From NCBI GenBank assembly GCA_913062745.1, contig CAJXXJ010000118.1, forward strand, positions 1 through 8,896: a DNA stretch of 8,896 nucleotides. Reading direction: 5' to 3'. The notes beneath the pieces are model-generated. The model ran no database searches. It saw only the letters and a list, made by a program, of their open reading frames with translations, and was not told where the DNA came from. The translations under genes were made by a program, and so were the position numbers. Shown in pieces: positions 1-6,971 of the stretch; within the stretch, counting starts at the first letter, position 1; every line of letters starts with the position of its first letter. This DNA is from an uncultured Phaeodactylibacter sp. Lineage in GTDB: Bacteria; Bacteroidota; Bacteroidia; Chitinophagales; Saprospiraceae.

Positions 1-402
1 GTCCGAAATCGATACGTGTACTTTGCCGCCGCGCACCTCCACCTTTACATCGTCATCATCGATATTGGAGAGGGAGCGCTTGAGGTTCATGACCAGAGCC
101 AGGTTGAGGGAGTCTTTCTTCTGTATCTTGGTGGTCAGGTCCTCGATGAAGTCATATTGCTGGTTGATATTCTCCAGCGACTGCCGGATGCTCTCCGCAC
201 CTTCTTTATTGACAACCGAAAGGTCGGACATGCGGTCGAGCAGGCTGGAATTGGTAAATTGCAAATGCTCCAGCTGATCCTCCAGTTGCGTGATTTGTTT
301 GTCTTTTTCGCGCAGCTCGCGCTGCAGGCTTTCCACCTTGCTTTTGTTGCATGCGGTAAACAGCAGCATTAGCAGGGGGAGTGCCAAGGGTAGTTTTTTC
401 AT
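1..402 (-). CDS. OmpA-family outer-membrane lipoprotein, N-terminal part (3' end beyond window)
   Basis: Reading leftwards from an ATG at 402, 134 codons are open to the window edge. The protein opens with a lipoprotein signal (MKKLPLALPLLMLLFTAC); Cys18 after LFTA is the likely lipidated residue. Residues about 22-60 are rich in charged and Leu positions with heptad spacing, a likely coiled coil. The last visible residues, VEVRGGKVHVSISD, resemble the lead-in to the OmpA C-terminal peptidoglycan-binding domain as found in Bacteroidota lipoproteins that continue with DKLLF-type sequence. The expected role, from the family, is linking the outer membrane to peptidoglycan. The OmpA domain itself lies outside the window, so that part is inferred. 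The gene follows the M1 peptidase gene on the same strand after 64 bases with no visible terminator, so co-transcription is possible. No Shine-Dalgarno is visible; the ATG is fixed by the lipoprotein signal. Confidence 0.8.
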   Translation of the reverse strand, partial: MKKLPLALPLLMLLFTACNKSKVESLQRELREKDKQITQLEDQLEHLQFTNSSLLDRMSDLSVVNKEGAESIRQSLENINQQYDFIEDLTTKIQKKDSLNLALVMNLKRSLSNIDDDDVKVEVRGGKVHVSISD

Positions 403-466
403 CCTGTTACAAGCATTGTGTGATGCAGTAGGAACTGTTTTGCCCAGTCCTTTATTATATGCTGCC

Positions 467-3400
467 TCAAAAACGAAGCCGGTCGGCTGCTTTCCACGGG
501 TTGAGCTGCTGCAGGCTGAAGCGGAAAGAAATGCGGCTCCAGTAATTGCCGCGCTCCGCCAGGCGGTCCTCCAGATTGGCAGAATTCAGCAAGGGGAAAT
601 GCACGGCTACCGCATTATTGAGCACAGCAATCATCAGGCCGCCACTGTAGAAAAACTGATCGCTGAAAGAAGGGTCTCCTGCAATTGGCTGCCTGTTTTT
701 GGCGTAAGCCAAATCTATGTACGGCTTGATGGGAATACCAAAGAGTGCTTCCCGGGGCAGGTCCACGTGGAAATTAGCGGCCAGCAGATAGTCGTTGCTG
801 CGCCCCAGGTTAAAGCCGTTGTCGACCGGCGTCTTGAAGCCACCGTTGCGCACGCTGAGCTGCTGAGACCAGATGCCGGTGTTGTCCGTACGCCCCAGGT
901 AGTAATTATCGTAGCGGTAGTCGTTGCTCCCCTGATCAATCAGGTTGAAAGCAGCCCGCCCGATGTAATTCGCTTCCCGCTCCGAGTTGTAGAGGAAGTA
1001 GCCGCCGAACAGCCGCAGGTAAGCAGCCTGATCCTCCCCGTAGTGGAAGACTGCCTGCCATTCTACTGTAGCCTTCACGTAGCGTTGCGCCCCCGTAAAG
1101 TTGTCAAAGGCAGCATGCTCCAGCGCAAACAGCCAGCTGAAAGGGCTCACGGCGCGCTCATTGGCCAGCTCCAGCTCGGCACGCTGCAGAAAGAATGCCT
1201 CTGTGGTGAGCCCGGGGTTGGCCGGGTCCTCAAAACTTTGCCGCTCTTCTTCCAGCCAGACCGCTTCCAGGCGCAGCTGCCGGCGCAGGCGTTTGTCATG
1301 CGGGGTAGCGAAATCGGCCTCCACGTAAGGCTGAAGGCGGGTGAACCCCAAATCCTGCTCAAATCGGTTGACCGTACGGTAAGTAAACCGCCGGGCCGAA
1401 AGGCCAGCACGCAAGCGGTAAATCAGCTCACCCTCTGTGGGGTAGAAATTGGCGTGCACATCACCCAAACCGGTAAGCCGCCCGGTGCCAATGCCATACA
1501 TTGGGGCCAGGGCAAACTCAAAGCGCTGTTCGGGCAAGGTGTGGTTGTACAGCAGCAGGCCGGGCATCGTCTTGTCGTAGTTGTTCCAGCTTACCACCGG
1601 CAGTACAAATACGGCAGGGTGCTCGCTGTTCTGCACAGCGCCCAACAGCCGGAGCTGTGGCAACCGCAAGGCAGGTAGTAAACTGCCGGGCGCGTAGCGG
1701 TTATTGACCCGGTACAAATCCAGGGTGAGCCGGTGGGGGTCGAGCTGCAGCGTGGCATCCCCACCCTGCAGCCGGATATTCTTTTTGCCCTCAAAGCCCG
1801 GAATCCAGTACAGGCTGTCAAGCCGGCCGTTGCGGTAGGCTGCCAGCGGAACCGGACAATCCACGCCGCCTCGGTTCTTCAGCTGCACCTCGAGGCGCCT
1901 GCCGCGCTGCTGCACTTTGCTGATCTTGTAATCTGTCTTCTGATTGGAATAGAGCAGCCCTTCAAACAGCCAGCCCAGCTCTTCGCCGGTCTCGGCTTCC
2001 AATACCTCCCGGAAATCGTCCGGCTGCGGATGGCGGAACTTCCATTGATCATAGTAGGCCTGCATAGCCGCATCAAAAGTTGCTTCGCCCACGTAGCCAT
2101 GCAGCAGGGCGAGCGCCTTGGCGGGCTTATCATAAGCACTGACAAAATAATTGATAGGCGCAAACTCATCGGAATGCGTATCCGGTGCCTGATCCAGCCG
2201 GCGCCGGGCCTGATACAGGTACCCGAGGCGCCCCAGGTCCAGGCTTGTGTCTGCCAGCAACAAGTCCGGCAGCGGAGGTTCTCTGTCTTCGTAAAAGGTT
2301 TGCATATAGCGCTGCTCGTAGTAGGAATTCAGCCCTTCGTCCATCCAGGGGTGTACCCGCTCGTTGGAGCCGAGGATGCCGTAAAACCAATTGTGCCCCA
2401 CTTCGTGCGTGATTACCTCATCCAGCGAGCGGGCGCTGCCAGCGTAGCCAATATTGGTAATCATCGGATACTCCATGCCGCCGCCGGCACCCAGCGTAGT
2501 TTCCACGGCAGTGGCCTGCGGGTAGGGGTACTCCCCCACCAGGCCGGAATAAAACCGCAGCGATCGCTTTACGTAATCAGTAGCATCCTGCCACAGTTCC
2601 TGCTCCGTTTTGGTAAAGAACGCCCAGGCGTCCACCACCCTGCCGGAAGCCAGCTGCAGTGTATCGTGCCGCACCTGAAAGCGCTTATCCGCAAACCAGG
2701 CAAAGTCGTGTACCTGCTTCGCGGTGAAGCGCAGCGTTTTCGTTTCGGAATCAGAGGGTGGGAAGCTGTTCTTTCCGTCTTCGCTGAGTGGATTTGCGGC
2801 GAGCCCCTGCAGCCATGCGTGCTCTTCCGGGTTTTGCAGTTCGCCGGTAGCAGCCAGGCGGTAGTTTTTGGGTAGGGTGATGCGGACATCAAAACGGCCA
2901 AATTCCGAATAAAACTCTCCCATATCCAGATAGGGCATAGGGTGCCAGCCTTGCTGATCGTAAACGGCGGGCTTGGGGTACCATTGCGTGATCTGATAGG
3001 ACTGCTCCGCATGCCCGAGGCGGGAGAAGCAGTACGGCAAGTCCACCCGGAAGGGCGTCTCCAGGGTAAGCGCTGCTCCGGGCTGCAGCGGTGCCGGCAG
3101 CAATATGCGGGCAATATCGATATGCTCCGGGTGATAGCTCCAGGCTACTGAGTCGCCGTTGATGCGGAAATTCAGCGAGTCAATCCCCCCGCGCTGATCC
3201 GGGCCGGCGTAGTAAAAATCGGTATTGCCCATACGCAGCGCTTGCCGGGCGTAGGCGGTCTGCCGGTTGCGGTAAGCATTGGGCCAAAGGTGGATGTAGA
3301 GGGTGTCAAGGGCTTGCGGAGCGTTATTGCGGTACTGCAGCTGCAGTGCGCCGTGCAACACATGTGCTTGATCGTCCAGCCGGACATCGATTTGGTAGTC

Positions 3401-3484
3401 GACTTCTTGTTGGAAATAGTCAGCTTGGGCAAGCCCGGCGGTCAGCGTCAGCAAAAAGCCGCAAAGAAGGAGCTGGGTTTTCAT
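467..3484 (-). CDS. Secreted M1-family zinc metallopeptidase with C-terminal beta-barrel-like domain
   Basis: This 1005-residue protein has a signal peptide (cleavage expected after AQA, residue 21) followed by an aminopeptidase-N type M1 module. The substrate-anchoring motif GGMEYP is at 335-340, the zinc site HEVGH at 360-364, and the third ligand Glu383 comes exactly 18 residues later, giving HExxH-x18-E. Tyr451 in AYDKP is the likely transition-state tyrosine. The stretch QWYPKPAVYD (168-176 area) through GEFYSEFGRFDV is typical of Bacteroidota M1 peptidases. After about residue 520 comes a beta-sandwich-like linker. From about 620 to the end, short alternating amphipathic, aromatic-rich strands separated by polar loops suggest an outer-membrane beta-barrel, with a last strand RISFRFSL and a C-terminal Phe. 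M1 enzymes remove N-terminal residues from peptides; a surface or periplasmic peptide-scavenging role is inferred. At about 1000 residues it is longer than enzymes with only the M1 core. The frame is intact. The catalytic assignment is strong; the barrel is inferred from pattern only. Confidence 0.93.
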   Translation of the reverse strand: MKTQLLLCGFLLTLTAGLAQADYFQQEVDYQIDVRLDDQAHVLHGALQLQYRNNAPQALDTLYIHLWPNAYRNRQTAYARQALRMGNTDFYYAGPDQRGGIDSLNFRINGDSVAWSYHPEHIDIARILLPAPLQPGAALTLETPFRVDLPYCFSRLGHAEQSYQITQWYPKPAVYDQQGWHPMPYLDMGEFYSEFGRFDVRITLPKNYRLAATGELQNPEEHAWLQGLAANPLSEDGKNSFPPSDSETKTLRFTAKQVHDFAWFADKRFQVRHDTLQLASGRVVDAWAFFTKTEQELWQDATDYVKRSLRFYSGLVGEYPYPQATAVETTLGAGGGMEYPMITNIGYAGSARSLDEVITHEVGHNWFYGILGSNERVHPWMDEGLNSYYEQRYMQTFYEDREPPLPDLLLADTSLDLGRLGYLYQARRRLDQAPDTHSDEFAPINYFVSAYDKPAKALALLHGYVGEATFDAAMQAYYDQWKFRHPQPDDFREVLEAETGEELGWLFEGLLYSNQKTDYKISKVQQRGRRLEVQLKNRGGVDCPVPLAAYRNGRLDSLYWIPGFEGKKNIRLQGGDATLQLDPHRLTLDLYRVNNRYAPGSLLPALRLPQLRLLGAVQNSEHPAVFVLPVVSWNNYDKTMPGLLLYNHTLPEQRFEFALAPMYGIGTGRLTGLGDVHANFYPTEGELIYRLRAGLSARRFTYRTVNRFEQDLGFTRLQPYVEADFATPHDKRLRRQLRLEAVWLEEERQSFEDPANPGLTTEAFFLQRAELELANERAVSPFSWLFALEHAAFDNFTGAQRYVKATVEWQAVFHYGEDQAAYLRLFGGYFLYNSEREANYIGRAAFNLIDQGSNDYRYDNYYLGRTDNTGIWSQQLSVRNGGFKTPVDNGFNLGRSNDYLLAANFHVDLPREALFGIPIKPYIDLAYAKNRQPIAGDPSFSDQFFYSGGLMIAVLNNAVAVHFPLLNSANLEDRLAERGNYWSRISFRFSLQQLNPWKAADRLRF

Positions 3485-3509
3485 AGATTCGTGTTTTCAG
3501 ATACCGCCG

Positions 3510-3517
3510 ACAAGATA
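3510..3517 (-). promoter_or_regulatory. Weak candidate -7 element for the M1 peptidase gene
   Basis: On the minus strand the bases read TATCTTGT, close to the Bacteroidota TAnnTTTG box but with one T missing before the G. It lies 25 bases before the M1 peptidase ATG. No convincing -33 TTG is seen upstream, where the sequence is GC-rich. This is a tentative call based on position and partial match. Confidence 0.25.
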
Positions 3518-3569
3518 ATTAAAAAGGGCAGGCGGCGCAGGCCCCATCCGACGTGCCGCTTCCATTTTT

Positions 3570-3577
3570 TACCTTTG
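3570..3577 (+). promoter_or_regulatory. Bacteroidota -7 promoter element (TACCTTTG)
   Basis: TACCTTTG matches the Bacteroidota primary-sigma consensus TAnnTTTG exactly. The next gene's ATG is at 3590, only 12 bases after the box, so a start site at the usual distance would give a leader of only a few bases. No clear -33 TTTG is visible about 20 bases upstream. The same box appears before cysQ and glpX in this window, which supports it being real. Confidence 0.6.
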
Positions 3578-3589
3578 CGGGAAAAACGC

Positions 3590-4135
3590 ATGAAACGACT
3601 CATCACCACCCTGGCTTTTGCCGGGCTGTTCGCCTGCAGTGCTTTTGCTCAGGACACCACCTCCACCGGCCTTTTCCCTCAGGCATGGGAAGGGGTATGG
3701 TCCGGCACCCTGGAGATTTTTTCGCCGAAAGGCAAACAACAGCAACTGCCGATGGAGCTACGCATCCTGCCGCAGGACAGCTGCCATACCTGGACCATCG
3801 TGTACGACGGCAGCCCGCGTGCGTATTTGCTCAAGCCACTCAAGCCCCGTTTGGGCCTGTATCAGATTGACGAGCAGAATGGCATAGCGATGGAAGCCGT
3901 ATACATTGCCGGCAAACTCTACAGCCGCTTTGAGGTGATGGGCAATATGCTGCTGAGCACCGCTGAAGTGACCACTGACGAAAGCGGGCAGCCGGTCATG
4001 GCCTACGAGATCATCTCCGGCAGCCTGGAGCCGCTGAGCGTTACCGGCGGTGGGATGGTGGACGGGGAAGAGATGCCCGAAGTCAAAGGCTATCCGGTGG
4101 TAGTGCGCCAAATTGCACAGTTACGGCGGCAGTAA
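3590..4135 (+). CDS. Secreted protein of unknown function, possible lipocalin-like beta-barrel
   Basis: This 181-residue protein begins with a clear signal peptide (MKRLITTLAFAGLFACSAFA, cleavage expected before Gln21). Cys16 sits within the hydrophobic segment, but LFAC is a poor lipobox, so signal peptidase I processing is favoured. The mature part is mostly short predicted beta strands: WEGVWSGTLEIF near 33-44, PMELRIL near 54-60, TWTIVYDG near 68-74, LGLYQIDEQNGIAME near 88-102, LYSRFEV and GNMLLSTAEV near 110-127. The opening G-x-W followed by antiparallel strands resembles lipocalin or fatty-acid-binding-like small barrels. This is a fold guess; I do not recognise the family. The ATG at 3590 is chosen because it begins the signal peptide and directly follows a TAnnTTTG box; the frame is open further upstream but without such features. 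It is divergent from the M1 peptidase gene and 62 bases upstream of another secreted protein, with which it may be co-transcribed. Confidence 0.85.
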   Translation: MKRLITTLAFAGLFACSAFAQDTTSTGLFPQAWEGVWSGTLEIFSPKGKQQQLPMELRILPQDSCHTWTIVYDGSPRAYLLKPLKPRLGLYQIDEQNGIAMEAVYIAGKLYSRFEVMGNMLLSTAEVTTDESGQPVMAYEIISGSLEPLSVTGGGMVDGEEMPEVKGYPVVVRQIAQLRRQ

Positions 4136-4197
4136 CGAACATCAGGGGGGGATTCGCTTGTTTTCTAAGTGATTGAAAACCAAAAAGCTAACAAAAC

Positions 4198-4902
4198 ATG
4201 CGATTGATCCTGCTAATATTTGCCCTCTTAGTGACTTATAGCTCTTTATGGTCTCAGGACGAATCCGAAAAAGAGCAAATTGAGAAGGAGTCTTATGAGG
4301 ATTACCAGGAACGCCCCTACCCGGCAGCCAATGTGCCGGCTTCCGAAGAGGCAGCGGCTTTTATGCGCCTTTTTGAAGAAAGCGATGTCGGCAATCTGCG
4401 CCTGTACTCTAATGTGGATGCAAAACTGCCATACGGCTACCCATTCGAAGGGGAAGAAATACCGGAATCTTTCTATGACATGTTTACCGGCGAATACCGG
4501 GAGCTGCTGGAGGATGACAAATCTTACGCATACAGCATTTATAACATCAAAGGCAATACCGGCGAGCATTACCTGATGCGGATGCCGACTAATAAAGGCC
4601 CTAATACGCTAGTGATGTTTGACTTGCAGGGAGAAGTCATGCAGCCTGTAATGCCCCTTGCCTATGCCTACTGTTCAGGCGAATACTGCTTCCAGCAGGA
4701 TGCCTTTATCACTGACCTCGATGGCGATACGGACCTTGACGTACTGATCAAATTTCGCCGCACGGCAGCAGATTCAGAAGAAGTGATCAACAAAAATGAC
4801 CTCATCTATCTGCAGGGCGATGATGGTACCTACCAGATGGTACTTGATAACGCGATACGCGTAGATGTGGACCGCTACAATATGAAAGAACTGGAATTCT
4901 AA
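4198..4902 (+). CDS. Secreted acidic protein of unknown function with FG-GAP/calcium-type DxDGDxDxD loop
   Basis: This 234-residue protein has a signal peptide (hydrophobic to about residue 18, ending in SLWSQ). A very acidic, low-complexity stretch follows (about 20-40). Residues 65-160 show beta-rich sequence. At 173-181 the motif DLDGDTDLD is followed by a hydrophobic strand VLIKF. This is the repeat core seen in FG-GAP/VCBS and EF-hand-like calcium loops, in which Asp side chains bind Ca2+. Only one copy is visible, so it is not a full propeller. Cys159 and Cys164 (YCSGEYC) could form a disulfide. I do not recognise the family; extracellular or periplasmic location is inferred. It follows the preceding secreted-protein gene by 62 bases, and a strong terminator lies just after it, so the two genes probably form one unit. 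The bases before the ATG are A-rich, as usual for Bacteroidota starts, with no Shine-Dalgarno. Confidence 0.88.
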   Translation: MRLILLIFALLVTYSSLWSQDESEKEQIEKESYEDYQERPYPAANVPASEEAAAFMRLFEESDVGNLRLYSNVDAKLPYGYPFEGEEIPESFYDMFTGEYRELLEDDKSYAYSIYNIKGNTGEHYLMRMPTNKGPNTLVMFDLQGEVMQPVMPLAYAYCSGEYCFQQDAFITDLDGDTDLDVLIKFRRTAADSEEVINKNDLIYLQGDDGTYQMVLDNAIRVDVDRYNMKELEF

Positions 4903-4930
4903 CGATACAACAACATTAAACGATGCACAG

Positions 4931-4964
4931 CAGCACTCCCCCCGCGGGCAGTGCTGTTTTTTTT
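4931..4964 (+). terminator. Intrinsic (rho-independent) terminator
   Basis: CAGCACT (4931-4937) pairs with AGTGCTG (4950-4956) around a GC-rich loop that may fold further, followed directly by eight T residues (4957-4964). It lies 28 bases after the stop of the secreted-protein gene ending at 4902 and would end that unit. On the opposite strand there is no T run after the hairpin, so it does not look bidirectional, although the galE stop codon overlaps the T tract. Confidence 0.85.
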
Positions 4965-5994
4965 AGGAGGCAACTGCTTCCGTACGTGCCTTTTCCCAGG
5001 CCCAGGCCGTTTTCATAATATCGTTGATATCGCGCTCCGGCTGCCAGCCGAGCTCATTGGCGGCTTTGTCGTAATTGGCATAAATGGCGACCACATCGCC
5101 GGGACGGCGGTCTCCCACCCGGTAAGGCAGCTTCTGCCCGGTCACCTTCATAAAGGCCTCTACGGCTTCCAGCACAGTTACGCCTTCTCCGATACCAAGG
5201 TTAAAAATCTCAAGCGGTGCCTTCTGCTCGCCGGCAATCAGGTGCTGCAGCGCTTTAGTGTGGGCATTTGCTAAATCCATCACGTGGATATAGTCGCGGA
5301 CGCAGCTGCCGTCGCGGGTATCATAGTCATCGCCAAAAACCGTCATTTCGGGCCGTTTGCCGATGGCTGCCTCTGTGATAACGGGTACGAGATTGGAGGC
5401 TTTATTGATAGGCGACTCGCCGATTTTGGCACTCTCGTGTGCTCCTGCCGGATTGAAGTAGCGCAACAGTACGCTATTGTGCCTGGGGTGGATACGGGAA
5501 AAATCCGCAATGATTTGCTCGCCCATCTGCTTGGTGCGGGCGTAGGGCGACTCCGCCTCCTGCATCTCGGTTTGCTCTGTCACCGGCAGTTCTTTTGCGT
5601 TGCCGTAAACGGAGCAGGAAGAGGAAAAAATGAGGTGGTGTACCCCGTACTGCGCCATGCAGTCGAGCACATTGATCAGGCTGTTGATATTATTACGGAA
5701 ATAGCGGATGGGCTGCTCCACGGACTCCCCCACTGCTTTTAGGGCAGCAAAATGGATCACGCCGCTCAGGTCAGGGTGCTCTTCAAAGATTTTCCGGGTC
5801 GCATCCAGGTCGCACAGGTCAACCGGGTAATTGTGTACCCGTTTGCCGGTAATTTCGGCAATGCCATCCAGCACACTATCGCTGGAATTGCTAAGGTTAT
5901 CCACAGAAACGACCTCGAAGCCGTTGTCAATCAAATCTACAATGGTGTGGCTGCCAATGTATCCGCAGCCGCCGGTAACTAATACTTTACGCAT
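4963..5994 (-). CDS. galE: UDP-glucose 4-epimerase
   Basis: This 343-residue protein is close to the 338 residues of E. coli GalE. It is an extended short-chain dehydrogenase/reductase that interconverts UDP-glucose and UDP-galactose using bound NAD+, in the cytoplasm (Leloir pathway and supply of galactose for surface polysaccharides). The NAD-binding glycine motif TGGCGYIG is at 7-14 and VDNLSN at 31-36. The active-site segment SSSCSVYG is at 124-131 (Ser126 equivalent to the catalytic Ser), with the catalytic pair Tyr151-x-x-x-Lys155 in YARTK. The later RYFNPAGAHE and GDDYDTRDGSCVRDYIHVMDLA segments are typical of GalE and argue against other NDP-sugar epimerases. The start ATG at 5994 places the glycine motif at the normal distance. 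The gene is divergent from cysQ and convergent with the secreted-protein gene on its left. It has no gal operon partner here. Confidence 0.97.
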   Translation of the reverse strand: MRKVLVTGGCGYIGSHTIVDLIDNGFEVVSVDNLSNSSDSVLDGIAEITGKRVHNYPVDLCDLDATRKIFEEHPDLSGVIHFAALKAVGESVEQPIRYFRNNINSLINVLDCMAQYGVHHLIFSSSCSVYGNAKELPVTEQTEMQEAESPYARTKQMGEQIIADFSRIHPRHNSVLLRYFNPAGAHESAKIGESPINKASNLVPVITEAAIGKRPEMTVFGDDYDTRDGSCVRDYIHVMDLANAHTKALQHLIAGEQKAPLEIFNLGIGEGVTVLEAVEAFMKVTGQKLPYRVGDRRPGDVVAIYANYDKAANELGWQPERDINDIMKTAWAWEKARTEAVAS

Positions 5995-6015
5995 GGGATC
6001 AGTTTAATTCTGCCC

Positions 6016-6045
6016 CAAAATAGTTATAAAGCTTTCCAATTTCAA
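6016..6045 (-). promoter_or_regulatory. Candidate galE promoter
   Basis: Read on the minus strand, a TTG (6045-6043) is followed after 20 bases by TATTTTG (6022-6016). These fit a Bacteroidota -33 and a -7 box one base shorter than TAnnTTTG. The galE ATG is 21 bases further on. The -33 TTG sits two bases from the -7 box of the divergent cysQ promoter, so the two promoters would share the same short DNA. The call rests on spacing and partial match. Confidence 0.4.
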
Positions 6046-6047
6046 GC

Positions 6048-6055
6048 TACCTTTG
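6048..6055 (+). promoter_or_regulatory. Bacteroidota -7 promoter element for cysQ (TACCTTTG)
   Basis: An exact TAnnTTTG match, identical in all eight bases to the box at 3570. It precedes the two possible cysQ starts at 6098 and 6128. A start site just downstream would leave a leader of about 35 or 65 bases respectively. No clear -33 TTG is seen at the usual distance. Confidence 0.55.
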
Positions 6056-6127
6056 TTAAAAATAAGACATAGTAAAGCCGGGCCCAACCGGTTAAAGATG
6101 TCTGAACAATCAATACTTATTACAAAT

Positions 6128-6910
6128 ATGGACTTAAAGGAACTAGCGCAGGAAGCCGTACAGATTGCCCGTCAGGCCGGCGGAGAGATCATGGCCATCT
6201 ACGGCCGGGAAGATTTTGACGTAGAGCTTAAAGCGGACGAATCGCCGCTGACCATAGCGGACAAAGCGGCCAACGACCTCATCTGTGCTCAGCTGGAACA
6301 GCTTTCTGTACAGTACCCCATCGTGTCGGAAGAAAATAAAGCCATCCCCTACGAGGAGCGCCGCCACTTTGACTACCACTGGCTGGTAGATCCGCTGGAC
6401 GGCACCAAGGAGTTTATCAAGCGCAACGGCGAATTCACTGTCAACATCGCCCTCATCCACGAAGGCCGTCCGGTACTGGGTGTGGTGCACGTACCCTGCT
6501 TCAGCGAAACCTACTGGGGCGCGGAGGGCATCGGCGCTTTTGTAGTGAAAAACGGCAATACAGAGAAGCTGCAGGCGGCCTCCTTCAAGATGACAGACGA
6601 GCAGCTGGGCGTAGTTTGTTCCCGCTCCCACCTCAACGAAGAGACACAGGCCTTTGTAGACCAGCTGAAATCGCCGGCCCTGGTCCCCAAGGGCAGTTCT
6701 CTGAAGTTCCTGATCGTAGCAAAGGGCGAAGCTCATATTTACCCCCGCTTGGGCCCGACTATGGAATGGGATACAGCAGCAGCACAGGCTGTGCTGGAGC
6801 AGGCTGGCGGCAGCGTTATAGACGAGGGGACGAAAGCGCCCCTGCGCTACAACAAAGAGAACCTGCTTAACCCCTACTTCATCGCCTACGGCGGGCTGCA
6901 GGAAGCGTAA
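6128..6910 (+). CDS. cysQ: 3'(2'),5'-bisphosphate nucleotidase CysQ
   Basis: This 260-residue inositol-monophosphatase-superfamily enzyme is expected to hydrolyse 3'-phosphoadenosine 5'-phosphate (PAP) to AMP, clearing the by-product of sulfate assimilation. It needs Mg2+ and is inhibited by Li+ in the family. Visible metal-site motifs are SEEN at 67-70 (Glu68/Glu69), DPLDGTKEF at 88-96 (Asp88, Asp91) and WDTAAA at 214-219 (Asp215). The stretch after DGTKEF (IKRNGEFTVNIALI) is characteristic of CysQ rather than inositol monophosphatase. The ATG at 6128 is chosen because MDLKELAQEA fits the usual start of the family and the bases before it are AT-rich. An in-frame ATG at 6098 would add ten residues (MSEQSILITN) and remains possible. 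The gene is divergent from galE, and no other sulfate-assimilation gene is in the window. Confidence 0.94.
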   Translation: MDLKELAQEAVQIARQAGGEIMAIYGREDFDVELKADESPLTIADKAANDLICAQLEQLSVQYPIVSEENKAIPYEERRHFDYHWLVDPLDGTKEFIKRNGEFTVNIALIHEGRPVLGVVHVPCFSETYWGAEGIGAFVVKNGNTEKLQAASFKMTDEQLGVVCSRSHLNEETQAFVDQLKSPALVPKGSSLKFLIVAKGEAHIYPRLGPTMEWDTAAAQAVLEQAGGSVIDEGTKAPLRYNKENLLNPYFIAYGGLQEA

Positions 6911-6932
6911 TTATTCTTTTGCCCAACACCAA

Positions 6933-6953
6933 CGGGCAGCAACAGGCTGCCCG
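6933..6953 (+). other. Perfect stem-loop between cysQ and the epimerase gene
   Basis: CGGGCAGC (6933-6940) and GCTGCCCG (6946-6953) form a perfect 8-base-pair, GC-rich stem with a five-base loop AACAG. It lies 22 bases after the cysQ stop and 18 bases before the mce ATG. The bases after it are A-rich rather than T-rich, so it is not a standard intrinsic terminator on either strand. It could be a weak terminator, an RNA-stability element at the cysQ 3' end, or part of the mce leader. Confidence 0.6.
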
Positions 6954-6971
6954 AATTAAAACACACCCATT

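Noticed and set aside
290..1678. Long open frame of 462 codons on the plus strand opposite the M1 peptidase gene
   Set aside because: It lies wholly antisense to a well-supported gene, has no recognisable domain, and such long antisense frames arise from codon bias in GC-rich genes. Its composition is that of a shadow.
1733..2875. Second long antisense open frame of 380 codons opposite the M1 peptidase gene
   Set aside because: Same reasoning: it covers the catalytic region of the peptidase on the other strand and shows no signal, motif or promoter of its own.
4145..4151. Run of seven G residues upstream of the secreted-protein gene at 4198, considered as a phase-variable tract
   Set aside because: Seven bases is short for slipped-strand switching and it is not placed within a visible promoter spacer or coding frame.
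6053..6127. Upstream extension of cysQ from a TTG at 6053
   Set aside because: The TTG is inside the -7 promoter box, and the extra residues have no counterpart in the usual N-terminus of the family. ATG starts at 6098 or 6128 are better.
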